This document shows, piece after piece, positions 11,281-21,853 of a stretch of 64,000 bases of DNA. The notes beneath the pieces are model-generated. The model was given only the letters and a program-made list of their open reading frames with translations, had not been told where the DNA came from and ran no database searches. A program made the position numbers and the translations under genes. Position 1 is the first letter of the stretch, and every line of letters begins with the position of its first letter. Source of the stretch: Pontederia crassipes (taxonomy: Eukaryota > Streptophyta > Magnoliopsida > Commelinales > Pontederiaceae); the NCBI GenBank assembly GCA_030549335.1, contig CM060196.1:13097501-13161500 (forward strand), given 5' to 3'.

Positions 11281-11761
11281 CACTAATTTTTACTTTCTGG
11301 TTTCGTTTTAACTCCGATTTGAGTATCGTTTATTTTTGTGAATTTCTGACTGAATTCTTTTACTTTTTCTGTAATAAAACATATAATTTAGATAGATTTT
11401 TAGTTTTATAAAATTAAAGTAAATAAGGTCAAAAAATAATGTATGTTACATGAAAAGAAATTAAAATGTGATTAAATACATGACTAGTTATATGTTATAT
11501 TTTATATATATGAACGGACTGCGAAGTTGGTATGTTCACTGTACATATTTCTTCGGCGTTACATCAAACAATTTTTGTGGTCCTTTTATGCGATTGGTTC
11601 CAGCCATGTCGTTTCATATTTCATTGGACACAAAAGTTAGTCAGATGATATTACGGATTTATTCTTTTCATATTAATATTCTACCGGTACCAAGTTTGCA
11701 AATATATTTTGTTTGTGAATTCGTCAAAGTTAATATTTTTCTACATTACCACTCACTACTG
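11281..11761. other. AT-rich spacer before duplication block 2
   Basis: There is no recognisable gene or element end. An open frame on the plus strand at 11468-11851 has no domain, no GC or codon signature, and crosses the duplication border, so I do not call it a gene. Confidence 0.4.
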
Positions 11762-12169
11762 AGTGTACTCCGAGGTCCACTCGATTTAGTTGTGGATGTG
11801 GCTAATTCGCCAGTCCATTATTTATACTCCATTATTAATTTCAAATTGTGAAATTCACGGATTTAAATCATAAATAATAAAAATAAAAATATTTTTCTAG
11901 AAGCATAATTTTTTTTCGTTACAAGTAAACTAAGCTTGTAAAAGATCTCATCTGAATTTAGTACGCATAATATCATATATAAAATCGAGCGGTCATAAAT
12001 TTAAATCCAACGCTTTTATTGAAAAGAAAATATTTCTTTATCCACATTAACACAAAACTGTTTAAACATTGGAATTAACAGGGACTCCAATCATAACCTA
12101 TCTTTTCATATGTAAAAACTTCAATTATCACAGACAATCTGATGATAACAAATTAATAATAATTGATTG

Positions 12170-12178
12170 CTATAAATT
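12170..12178 (+). promoter_or_regulatory. TATA box of P450 copy A
   Basis: CTATAAATT lies about 47 bp upstream of the first ATG. It matches the TATA box of copy B (26615-26623), so the core promoter was duplicated with the gene. Confidence 0.6.
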
Positions 12179-13166
12179 GGGCTGCAGAGTGCAAAGTTGA
12201 TGAACTAAGGAGAATGAACAAAAGATGATGGCCAGTGCCCTACACCACCTGCTGCTGAGCCAGCAGCTTCTTTGGTCGTGGACCTTTCACGCCTTCTCCT
12301 TCGTCCTGCTCTTCTTACTGGCCGCTTGGTACTTTCTCCGGAAAATATCTTACAAGCAACGCCGCCGCCGGTCGCTCAAAGCGCTCCCTTCCCCGCCATG
12401 TCTCCCACTCTTCGGCAACCTCCTCCAGCTCGGCGCCCATCCGCAACGTTCGCTGCGCTCGCTCTCCCAACGACACGGCTCCGTGATGCTTGTCCACTTC
12501 GGATCCGTCCCCACGGTCGTGGTCTCTTCCGCCGTGGCCGCCGAAGAGGTCACGAAGACACGAGACCTCGCCTTCTCCAACCGGCCCAGCGCGTCCACTC
12601 CCCTGAGGCTCTTATACGGCGGTCACGACCTGGCCTTCGCCAAGTACGGCGAGTACTGGCGTCAGCTGAGTATGCGCCCTACACCTGCTCAGCAACAAGC
12701 GGGTGGAGTCCTTCCGGCCCGTTCTGGAGGAGGAGCTGGCACTTCTGCTCGGAAGCATCCGGCGGGCCACTGGCCCCGTGAACCTCAGCGAGCTGGTCAT
12801 CGCCTTCACCAATGACGTTGTTTGCAGGGTGGCCTTCGGCAAGAAGTACTCGACAGAGGCCGGTGGCCGCGAAACATGGTTATACCATGTGCTCGGCGAG
12901 TTAGAGGTCTTGTTGGGGGCGTTCTCTATGCGGGAATACATTCCACTACTCGGTTGGGTCGATTCGCTGAGTGGTTTGGATAGTAGGATCACGAATAACT
13001 CCACTGAATTGGATACTTTGATGGAAAAGATTTTAGAAGAGCATCCTACCAAGAACGTCAGCGGCAACAAAACAACTGTTGCTCCTGATTTCATAGATAT
13101 ATTGGAGTCCTTGGAGAGCAACGATACGACTACTGGCATTAAGCTTAGCAGAAAGAGTGTGAAGGT

Positions 13167-13731
13167 TAGGGGGTCGACCCGGTGAACCCGAAAATCCGAC
13201 CCGACCCGATCGGTGGTCGGGTCGACCCGACCCGACCCGATCACGACCCGACCAAGGGTCGGGTCGGGTTCGGGTTGGAATTTTCCAACCCGAGTTGACC
13301 CGACCCGACCCGACGACCCGATTTTTTCTTTTTTTTTTAATTTTTTTTTATTTTTTAGTTAAATGTATAGTTTTATATCATTTAAAATCTAAAAAAATAT
13401 GAAATAAATTATTTTAAATGTAGAAAAGTATGTAGATATTTTTAAAAATATTTTTGTTATTTAAAAATACCTTATTTTGTATTAAAAAAATAAAATAATA
13501 AATACTTTTTATATTAAAAAATAAACAAAAAAATTTAAAAAAAAAAAGAAAAAGGGTGGTCGGGTAACCCGACCACCCGACCCGACCCGACCCGGCCGGC
13601 CCGGATCGGGTCGGTTCGGGTCTCAGCCCAAAAAGGGCAGAGACCCGACCCGATCCGACCCGGCCAACTTTGGTCGGGTCGGGTCGGGTTTGTTCACGGG
13701 TCGGGTCAAACCCGACCCGTGAACACCCCTA
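13167..13731. mobile_element. Non-autonomous hAT element in P450 copy A
   Basis: The 565-bp insert has ends TAGGGG and CACCCCTA and is flanked by a perfect 8-bp target duplication GTGAAGGT (13159-13166 and 13732-13739). Copy B has the empty site (one GTGAAGGC). Both arms consist of repeated GGGTCGGGT or ACCCGACCC words around an AT-rich core. It has no transposase. TAGGGGTG-type ends and 8-bp TSDs are features of hAT elements. It splits exon 1 just before the splice donor. Confidence 0.9.
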
Positions 13732-13807
13732 GTGAAGGTCATACTTCTTGTGAGTATCTCTAAAATCTTTTCAGTAGCAATTTATACTAGTGCAAAGTTA
13801 TCTGCTA

Positions 13808-14104
13808 TGCGTTAAGAATATAAAATCATAGATGTTGCTCTTCATAATGACTTAAGTTTTTAGGAAAATTGATTAGCACATCAAATTTAATTTGGTATCA
13901 TAGTCAGAGGTTAAGAGTTCGAACTTTGTTAAGTTCTTATTAAAAAAAATATATTTTCTCCCTTTATTGTTCACGTGTTGGACTTGAGCTAGACTAGAGT
14001 TGTCAGCCGCCCATACGTGAGGGGGAGTGTTACGAATATAAAATTATAGATGTTGCTCTTCCTAATGACTTAAACTTTTAGAAAAATTGATTATTCATGC
14101 ATCA
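13808..14104 (+). mobile_element. TRIM retroelement in the intron of P450 copy A
   Basis: Direct terminal repeats of about 76 bp lie at 13808-13883 and 14028-14104 (shared words GAATATAAAAT, ATAGATGTTGCTCTTC, AATGACTTAA, AAAATTGATTA). After the first repeat comes a primer-site-like TTGGTATCATAGTCAGAGG near 13891 (initiator Met type). Before the second comes a purine tract GTGAGGGGGAG. Small LTRs, PBS and PPT with no coding are the definition of a TRIM. A related element sits at nearly the same intron position in copy B, but reversed. Confidence 0.8.
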
Positions 14105-14735
14105 TTCATGCATGGCTGCAGGATATGTTCTCATACAACGGCCAATGCGATAGTGTGGACGATGGCCGAGATTATTAAGCATCCGAAAGAGATGATGAGA
14201 CTGCAAGAGGAGATTCGTCGCGTGGTAGGACCGAAGGCGGAGGTGCGCCAGGAGATGACAGAGAGAATGGAGTACTTGCAGGCAGCTATCAAGGAGACGT
14301 TGCGGCGCCCTCCCCTCGCTTTGCTGATTCCTAGGGAGGCCAATGATGATACGCAAATTCAAGGCTACGAGGTGCCGGCCGGCACGAGGATGGTCGTCAA
14401 CGCCTGGGCGATCGGGAGGGACTCGGAGTCCTGGCCGGAAGAGCCCGAGAAGTGGAGACCGGAGAGGTTTTTGGGCAGCAGCGTCGACTTCAAGGGGCGC
14501 GACTTCCAGCTGATACCCGTTCCGAGCGGGACGCAGAGGCTGCCCGGGGATCGCGTTCGCGCACGCCAACATCGAGCTCGTGCTGGCGAGCCTGCTGTAC
14601 CATTTCGACTGGGAGCTGCCGGGAAGAAGGGGGAGACGCTGGACATGGAGGATGTTTATGGACTTGTTGTGCACAGAAAGTCTAGTCTTGTGCTTGCGGC
14701 CAAATCTGTAACCTGAACAAGAATTGAACCAGCGG

Positions 14736-14741
14736 AATAAA
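14736..14741 (+). promoter_or_regulatory. Poly(A) signal of P450 copy A
   Basis: AATAAA lies 20 bp after the stop codon, in the same context as in copy B (GCGGAATAAA). Confidence 0.5.
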
Positions 14742-17700
14742 TTTAATTTAACTTAATTTAATTTTCAAAAATGATTTAAACCTGAACAGGATGTTTATGG
14801 ACTCCCTAATACGTTTTTTACAAAAATGATTGTATTTTCTCCAAAAAAAATTTTAAAATTATTCTTTTTTTTTCAAAATCATCGATATTCAAAACTATCA
14901 ATATTTAATTAATTACAAATTAGAATGAATGCTAAAACGGTAGAACATAATTTCGCTAACCTTACTGAAAATTATATTTAAAAATACTCCTTTGTTGCAA
15001 CATAAAAAATAGCTCCCAGATGTTTTTGGGTAGTTTTTAGATTATTTTTTAAATTTCCTATTTTTATTAATTGCATTATTAAGTGACATTTTATAGGGAA
15101 AAAAAGGAAAGCACGCAGATACAGACGTCGAAATTACTTTATGTACAAAATCAAGACAAAATCTTTTCACTATTATTCACGCAATGATGCTATTCTAGAT
15201 ATAGAAGGTTAGAATAAGTACTTTTCCAACTCGAAAATTTTCTGTGAACTCAATCTATCAGGTTCTTTGTATTTTTTTTACTTAATAAATCTAACATTTT
15301 ATGTCCGATGTAGCTTTCGTTTGTTTTAATATTTTGCTTACATCCTCATCACATATATTTACATTTCTCACGTGTGCGATGTATCTATCACACATTTTTA
15401 TATTTGATTAAAAAAAACTTCCATACATCTGAGTTATCCCTGTACGATGATGGTATTTACATTTTTTCACGTTTATGATGTATCTATAATTGATTTAATT
15501 ATTTATTCTCGACGACTTTTAAAATCTTTAACGCTTTTGTTATTCAGAATTCATAATGTATTTTTAATTATTTACTACAATTTTCATTTTATAATTATAT
15601 GGATTAAATAACTTTTTTATGTAGATTTTATCAATTTTTTTGTGAACTGATAAAATTATTACCTACATTAAACTGTTCGTTTGAGAAATAGAGAGAATAC
15701 AATATGACATTAATGTATTATATGAAATTATTTGAGAACAAAATTTAACTTAAATGAGTATGATTATTACTATCTTGCAGCAATAAAGAGGATGACTACA
15801 CGCTTTATTATTAGTTTTTCACTTTTATAAATTTCACCACACCATTTGTTATAAAATGGAAATATAATATTTTTTTGGATGAAATATTATTAGTTTTTCT
15901 TGTTTTCCTGCATTTGCAGTGTCTCGAAATATAAACTATTTTTTGAGGTGTAAAATTGTTTGAAAAAGGAACAATCAATACGCAATTTGGAGGTAAGGCA
16001 ACAAGTTGGGGCACTTGAACAGCGATGGCATCACTTCCTGCAGTGAAAAAGGTAGTCGCTAGAGGATAAAAATTTTACATTGTTAGACCTACAAGTTACT
16101 ATTCTATAGACAAAGGAAACTTCCTTTAGCATAAAAAGGGGTATATCAACACAAAATAACGGATGGACAGGTGGCTCCTCTAAGACTATAAAAGGAGAAT
16201 GGAGGCTGCCAAAGATTGAGGGATCTATCTTCGAGCTCCTTTATTTTGGAAGAAGGAAGAAAAGAAGTTATTACAACACCTTTTTTTATTTTTTTATTTT
16301 CCTATCTTCATCTTTTTTTAATTTCCTATTTTTTTGGTGGTGATGGACATGTACGTTGCATCACCTAACTAGCAATCATTTTATCATGTTTCAACTCATA
16401 TTGCTATTTCATTATTGTACTTAATTCATGCTAATTTTTTTATGATATGAAATGATCCTCGTTACTGATCTTGTGCTTCTTTGCCCAAGATGGTGTTCAT
16501 ATTTTCTAGTATTAGTTCAAATAGAGAGGTCAAATCAAAATTGTGTTACATCAAGAAGAACCAATGAGATTATGTGCTTTAGTTTTATTTTTTTTATTTC
16601 GAGTGACCGGTGTTTGTAGACATTAGTTACTTTCGTCTGAAATAGTAGTTTTATTCATTGGCTACTGCATGGAAGCAAAGAAGTTGTATTGTAGCTGTAT
16701 GTCTGTGTCAAGTATGTGAGAGAGGCAAACTTGGAGTCCTTTTCTATGACATTTATTTTTGTTTGAGTTACTAGGTTTAGCCTCAACTTGAGAGGGTGAT
16801 TTATTCCTCAACTTCCACATGTGAGTCAAGAGGCTAGGTGGCAGTTGAGTTACATCAAAGAGGTTAGTGGTGGTTTGTACCAAGTTCGACCGAGATGCAA
16901 ACTTAGAGTATTTTCAAGTTTTTTGTTAGCTTTGTTCAAACCGTTGAATCTTGAAGAAGAGAAATGTTTTGGGCAAAAAATGACTCAACTCAATCGTTGA
17001 GGGATGTATTTCCTTTTATATTCAAAAGTAAGAAATAATTTTAGTTGCCACACAACAAACTGTGATAACTATAGTAGAAACATAAATAATCGTCTTTGTG
17101 ATATACATGCTGATACAAGTTACAGATGGAGTTAACACTGGCCTTTAGTGATTCTATCCAAAAGAGAGTATCATGTTATTGTGACTCTGTATGGATTGAG
17201 AGGTTGGTTGAGTTTCGTTTTATGACTTAATAGCCTCCTAAGTACAGAAGTCGTTTCACTTTGGGAGGTACCTCGGGACACTTAACGTTAGTTGTTCGAG
17301 TGTTCTGTATTTTTGCACGTCAATCTCTCCCGTTCAATAGGGTAATTTTATTCTTCAGTTGTAGCATATAGACTGAGAGGTTAGGCTATGACTAAGTTAT
17401 GTCAAAAGAGAGATTGACAATTAGTATCAAGTAAGATCGAGAGATGAATTTGAGACATTATCGAATTTTATTCTTACTTTGTTTTCATTCGGTCTTGGTT
17501 ATTTGTGACCGAGAGGGACAATCTATACAACTGAGAATAAGTACGAGTCAACAGGTTGACTGTGTTCCAATCTATACTTGGTGCTTAGAATGCTTGGAGA
17601 CTGAGAACGTGATGGATATTTTCTAGGTGATGTTCTCAACTATGTAAATCATGTAGCCAACAAATACGAGAGTGAAAGCAGGAGGCGATCATCGCGAGAC

Positions 17701-18010
17701 TGAGATCGTCCTTGAGTGCGGGCATGTACTACTATTTTATTTAAGTTTCACTGGCCTTAGGAATAGGACTCCTAAAATAATTTCTAAGCCATAGTGTCAA
17801 TTTCTACCCATTTTATCCCCATCTTATTTATGCATTTATGTCTTATTTTTTACTCATATAAAAATTCATAAAAGTTAATGTAACTTTATTTATCGTGATT
17901 TCTAATGTAGCGACATTTTACCTTTTTACTTTAAATGACTTTCTTAAATTTAATTTTTTTTCAAAATAATTTTCAATCGTGTTTTTCACTTTGTCTCTCT
18001 GGATTGAACC
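14742..18010. other. Non-coding downstream DNA of copy A
   Basis: This AT-rich DNA is shared with 29565-33543. A repeated word family (GAGAGGCTAGGTGGCAGTTGAG, GAGAGGTTAGGCTATGACTAAG, GAGAGGTTGGTTGAG) occurs at 16785-16830, 17370-17400 and 17200-17215, which suggests an old, unrecognised repeat. Open frames are short and not conserved between the copies. No gene is called. Confidence 0.4.
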
Positions 18011-19163
18011 ATAAACAATGATGTTACGGGCATTTATAACAAATTTTCGTTAACTAAAGAATTTATTTCTTTGGAAAACTGAGAGCATGTTTCGGGGCAT
18101 TGGAGTTTTCTTTTTTTTTTTTTAATATAGTACTAATTTGTGACCCGCATCACATATGGATGATATAAAAATAGGTAATATGTAAATGCAAAATGTAGTA
18201 GTAGTTTTATACTTACATTTTAAAATCATATTTTGCTTATTTTGAGAGTGTTTAGCAATTATAAACATTAGTTAAGTTCTCTATTAACAATTAAATTCTC
18301 TCGCATTCAAAATTATTAGAGAGTTAATCGAAATATTTTTATTATTCATAAATTTAAATAGAGGATGTTAAATTTCAAACACGCGTGACAACCTATCTTA
18401 ATGGTAATATATGTGGTCATTTGAGAAAGGCTGATAAAGCATGCAATCTTATTGACATTTAGTGGCATGGCAACAGCCCCTAACACGACAACAACAATAG
18501 ACCCATTTCCCTCCCTCCCTCTCTCGAATAAAAAATAAATAATGAAAATTTCAAGAGTTTCTTCATGGCACGTATGTCACAGGGTTATTTTTCGCTCGAC
18601 CAACTCGTGCAGCGCCTAAATATGTCCAACGTCTAAACAAATTCTTTTGAGCGCTTTACGGAAGCTTACTTATGCCACTTTTCGAATGCTATAGTTTTTT
18701 GGGATGCTCGGTTGCGAGCGAACGTTTCTTCGGTGGAGGCGTTTATGAACAAACAGGCACCTTGACGGAATGCTCGATTGCTTGGGACGATCTTTTGGAT
18801 TGTCATCCCACGCTCGATACTGCTAAATTTTGGGAAGCTTAAAATTTTTATTGAGTAAATAAAAATGATTACAACGCTTCGAACGAGCATTAACGGGTCT
18901 CCCATACTATACCGCAAGCTCGGGTGGTATAAATGCGATGTATGATGTGGAGAATAAGTCAAGGGGGTGCACTTTTTCGGAGTGCGAAATTACAAAAATG
19001 TCACTATCATACTTGAAAAATAAAATAAGTACAAAAGTGGATTGAAAAAAAGAAAATATATGGAAGTAAGATAACTCGACGTGGCCCGAAAAAAGCTTCT
19101 GGGACATTCTCCTCGACTCAAGTCAGCGACGTCCCTAGATCTACAGTTTGGAATTCTTCAATC
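18011..19163. other. Spacer between duplication copies
   Basis: No gene is recognised. AATAATGAAAATTTCAAGAG at 18539-18558 recurs at 34728 and 35892 in the tandem array, where it also lies downstream of a copy of block 2, so this may be part of the ancestral flank. The part 18590-19130 has several words around GCTCG and CGAGC and no convincing frame. Confidence 0.35.
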
Positions 19164-19451
19164 TTTTCAATGACGAATTATCTGGCCATTAAAGGCATTT
19201 TTTCTTGCAGTACAACTTGCGTTGCATTCCAAGTAAATATTCACTATGTATTCTGATAGTCAATGAATTTGTGATTGAATTTCTTTAAAGGATGTCTTTG
19301 TGTGATTATTAACTATATCTATAATAAAAATTGATATTATCAGGAAATGTGCGTGCATAGCTACATGAGACTGATTGCTAGTGTAATAACTTAGTGAAGC
19401 TAAACTATATGAATGCTACATGTTTTTTTAGTTGATTGCTATTGAAAACAG

Positions 19452-19791
19452 AGTACACTTGTTGAGGGTATTAAAGAAGAAGTTGCGTTGTCTCCTACTC
19501 ATGCATTGTCCCTGATTGCAGTTGGAGAAGATAAATTATGGTTTCTCATCTCCATTACTGCCATGCGTGACAACTCTTGTGCATATTATTATCAGAATGC
19601 ATAGAACTCATTTTGCATATTTGATGACATATATTATATTATATCTTATTGTTGAACTACTTTGAATGTTGTAGTTATCCTTATTTATCCATCCTTATGA
19701 TGGTAACTTTGATGCAAGGACAGCGCATAGGCAAGCAGGATCTAATCGCTTCAATCTACAAAGCAGCAGAAGTCATACGATTTTCACACGG
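19452..19791 (+). pseudogene. Two exon-like segments of unidentified origin (copy B)
   Basis: This is the counterpart of 3766-4121. The second piece (19719-19791) reads QRIGKQDLIASIYKAAEV and then RFSHG with no stop, so copy B keeps the likely ancestral Ser codon that is TAA in copy A. In the first piece Gly is changed to Ser at the start. The protein is not recognised. Confidence 0.35.
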
Positions 19792-20409
19792 GTAATCCAA
19801 TTTTGAATAGCTGTGTGATGGCTATGTCATTGCAGAATTCTTTTTCTTTTTTTGTTTGTAGAACATTTTTCAATTTTTAGTACTAAATGTTAAGCCCTTA
19901 ACAATTTCCAGTCATGCAAAGAGATCCTTTGGAGGAACCCATTTATTTGTTCAGTAATGTTCCCTCAAAAGAAGAAAAAAAATGCTCCTTCAATGCATTG
20001 AAGGTTCGCTTTTAAAGTGAAATCAGGAATCCATGCTTTTAGAAAACAGAAATCTGAAGCTTATAGGATCGAAGTTGCAAGGTTGACACCGCATCAACAA
20101 TATTCTTTTATAAATTCAATAACTTCAAGGTTGAAATGGGGTTGATGATTAATGCAAATTTGATGAATCGAGCTCCCTCACGCCAACTTTACTAGTCAAG
20201 TTTAGTAAAGTGAAAGACCACCATTGCATAGGTAGGAACAACGATTCTCTTGCATGGAAAAAAGGGGAACAATGAATGAGTGCAGAGGGTTTATCTTCCT
20301 AATTTTCATTTTTCCAGTTGCAGCATTAGCCTCACTTCTTTACTCTGACTGAACAGGATGTCTTAGTGATGCTGTAGTTTCTTCCCCACAATTTTATGAT
20401 GTTGTTTAA

Positions 20410-20986
20410 AAGAAAATGGATTTACTGTTGTTGGGTTATGGCCGGATCTTTCAACCATGGATTCAGAGGAGAAGGTTGGCATATGCAAAACATAAACATG
20501 TAATATCTGGATTTCTCAGGCATGCTCAGATGGCAACACTTGGACGGCTTATCAAAGATGTTGGAACACCAAATGAGGAAGCCATAAAAAGGTTAGTCTT
20601 ACTCCCGAAATTTGCCTGTCTTATTAAATAATACTTTTTCCTGAATAAAGGTTATACAACTAGTCAACCTCATTTTTGTAATTTCTTATTTTTCTTGATG
20701 TTATAAGTTATTTTGCAGGTTGTTTAAAAGGTTGGACCTGGACTCTAATGGGCTCTTATCAAGTGATGAACTACGAGCACTTATCATAGGCATTCAAATT
20801 GACGAAATTGATGTGGACCATGATGATGCTGTTGACAAGATAATGGATGAATTTGATACATCACGAAATGCTTCAATTGAAGAAGGCAAGTTGGTTGTTG
20901 GAATCTCAGAATGGATCATTGAGGCTCGGCATGCTGTTGGACACTCCGGTAACTACTCGAAAAAGTTTATGCATGACTATCACTAG
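20410..20986 (+). pseudogene. NCL: NCL-like exchanger fragment, copy B (exons 1 and 2 only)
   Basis: Exon 1 (about 20410-20591) and exon 2 (20719-20986) match copy A and read IQRRRLAYAKHKHVISGFLR, then an EF-hand loop DLDSNGLLSSDE and a degenerate second loop (DTSRNASIEEGK). Exon 2 keeps the correct frame to KKFMHDYH, unlike copy A. The last codon is TAG where copy A has AAG, a Lys-to-stop change just before the GT donor. The exons for the second exchanger half are absent because the duplication breaks at 21044. With neither exchanger half it cannot transport ions. An EF-hand-only peptide is conceivable but not supported. Confidence 0.85.
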
Positions 20987-21044
20987 GTAGGTGGCTTTCA
21001 GTATTATGTGTTAAGTATGATCTCGACTACCGTATTGGATGCAT

Positions 21045-21088
21045 GTGACGGTTATTAAACGTCACTTATATCAAATTTTGTTGTAGTG
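21045..21088 (+). mobile_element. CACTA-type 3' end at the copy B breakpoint
   Basis: The stretch has the inverted words GTGACG and CGTCAC around GTTATTAAA and ends TTTTGTTGTAGTG, the usual outer end of CACTA elements. It starts exactly where the match to copy A ends. It may be a short remnant or solo end of an element whose activity removed the rest of NCL. Confidence 0.45.
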
Positions 21089-21853
21089 TGTATAGGACTC
21101 TCCATTGTCTTGCCTTTGATGCAAAATAAGTGTTACTTCACTTAATAAAGGTATTCAAGCATACCAGTCACAAAGAGAGAAGAAAATGCTCCTCCCAGAA
21201 CTCTGAAGAGCTTGACTCATCCTCGCGTATCTGTGTCAACATCAAAGGTAGTTTTGAAGGTCAAGTCCATAAATTCTTGTACTAGTGCTCATTAATTAAG
21301 AAACTCTGCTTTCTCTTGAGAAATGCTTACCTGTCTCTTGGACTAGTTCCCGAGTTGTTGCAGTTGTCATTAATTTCTTTATTTACTCTGACATTTTGAT
21401 TGGCATCTGCATGTCTCAGATTAGTAGATTACTAATTAAGTAATTTTCCATATTATGTAATTTTTATTCTCTTTAACCTTTTAATGTAGTGCAGTAGCAA
21501 TTATTAATTACTAATTAAGTAATTTTTCATATTATTTTGTTAGTCAAATGTTAGTTAGTTCATTAATTAGAAAACTAAATATAGCATGAAAGAGAAGTAA
21601 TAGAAAAAAATTAAAGCAACATGCTCGTGTTGTACACTTATATTTGTGCTGTTGTCATGAGAAGATTGAAATTAATATCAACATTTTAATTATTTATTCA
21701 GAAAGCAATGCATTACATTTCTTCACCTCTTGCAATTATAAAGGAGGCTCACTTCAATAATTCATTTTTTTGTTATTTTTAGTTTCCTTTTATGGATTAG
21801 TTAATTTATTTTATGAATTAGTTAATTTAATTATTTTGCTATTGTAGAAAAAG
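21089..21853. other. Probable 5' region of the hAT element
   Basis: AT-rich DNA with a twice-repeated ATTACTAATTAAGTAATTTT (21428 and 21506). One open stretch reads HTSHKERRKCSSQNSEELDS near 21155-21215 without a recognised family. No terminal repeat or TSD for the hAT was found, so its left end is unknown. Confidence 0.35.

Larger units (their letters stand above)
12225..14716 (+). pseudogene. CYP71-like cytochrome P450, inactivated copy A
   Basis: Copy A has the same layout as the intact copy B: an N-terminal membrane anchor, exon 1 from 12225, and exon 2 from 14122 to 14716. Five lesions are visible by comparison with B. A 5-bp loss near 12670 shifts the frame at the C-helix WRQLRR. A 565-bp hAT sits at the end of exon 1. 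In exon 2 the I-helix AGTDTT coding is replaced by a short stretch (13 bp for 2 bp). Three bases are lost after KETLR. An extra C near 14517 and a 4-bp loss near 14621 put the heme-binding stretch out of frame, so the essential Cys is gone. ExxR and PERF survive. It cannot make a working P450. It may still be transcribed, because its TATA box and poly(A) signal are intact. Confidence 0.93.
11762..18010 (+). repeat. Duplication copy A, block 2
   Basis: This block matches 26266-33543 from the P450 promoter (CTCCGAGGTCCACTCGATTT) through the P450 and about 3.3 kb of downstream DNA, ending near GGATTGAACC. Differences are mostly insertions. Copy A carries the hAT at 13167 and about 150 bp near 17010-17160. 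Copy B carries the large intron insert and the CACTA element at 32181-32948. Confidence 0.9.
19164..21044 (+). repeat. Duplication copy B, block 1
   Basis: The counterpart of 3366-5373. The left border lies inside the CACTA 3' end (TTTTTTCTTGCAGT near 19197-19210), the right border at GGATGCAT (21044). It lacks about 120 bp of copy A near 19215 and some smaller stretches. Confidence 0.85.

Noticed and set aside
11468-11851. 127-residue plus-strand frame
   Set aside because: AT-rich, no domain, crosses the duplication border, and is not open in copy B.
12272-12781. Long alternative frames over P450 exons (also 12315-12598, 12612-13244, 14102-14674, 26724-27440, 26767-27050, 27114-27626, 28889-29497)
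   Set aside because: They are shadows of the GC-rich P450 exons in other frames, and have no domains of their own.
13891-13908. tRNA-like words (TTGGTATCATAGTCAGAGG) as a tRNA gene; likewise 42087-42098 and 60991-61003
   Set aside because: They are retroelement primer-binding sites next to LTR ends; no cloverleaf is present.
12225-14716. P450 copy A as a working gene
   Set aside because: Frameshifts, an insertion in exon 1, loss of the I-helix motif and loss of the heme Cys frame exclude it.
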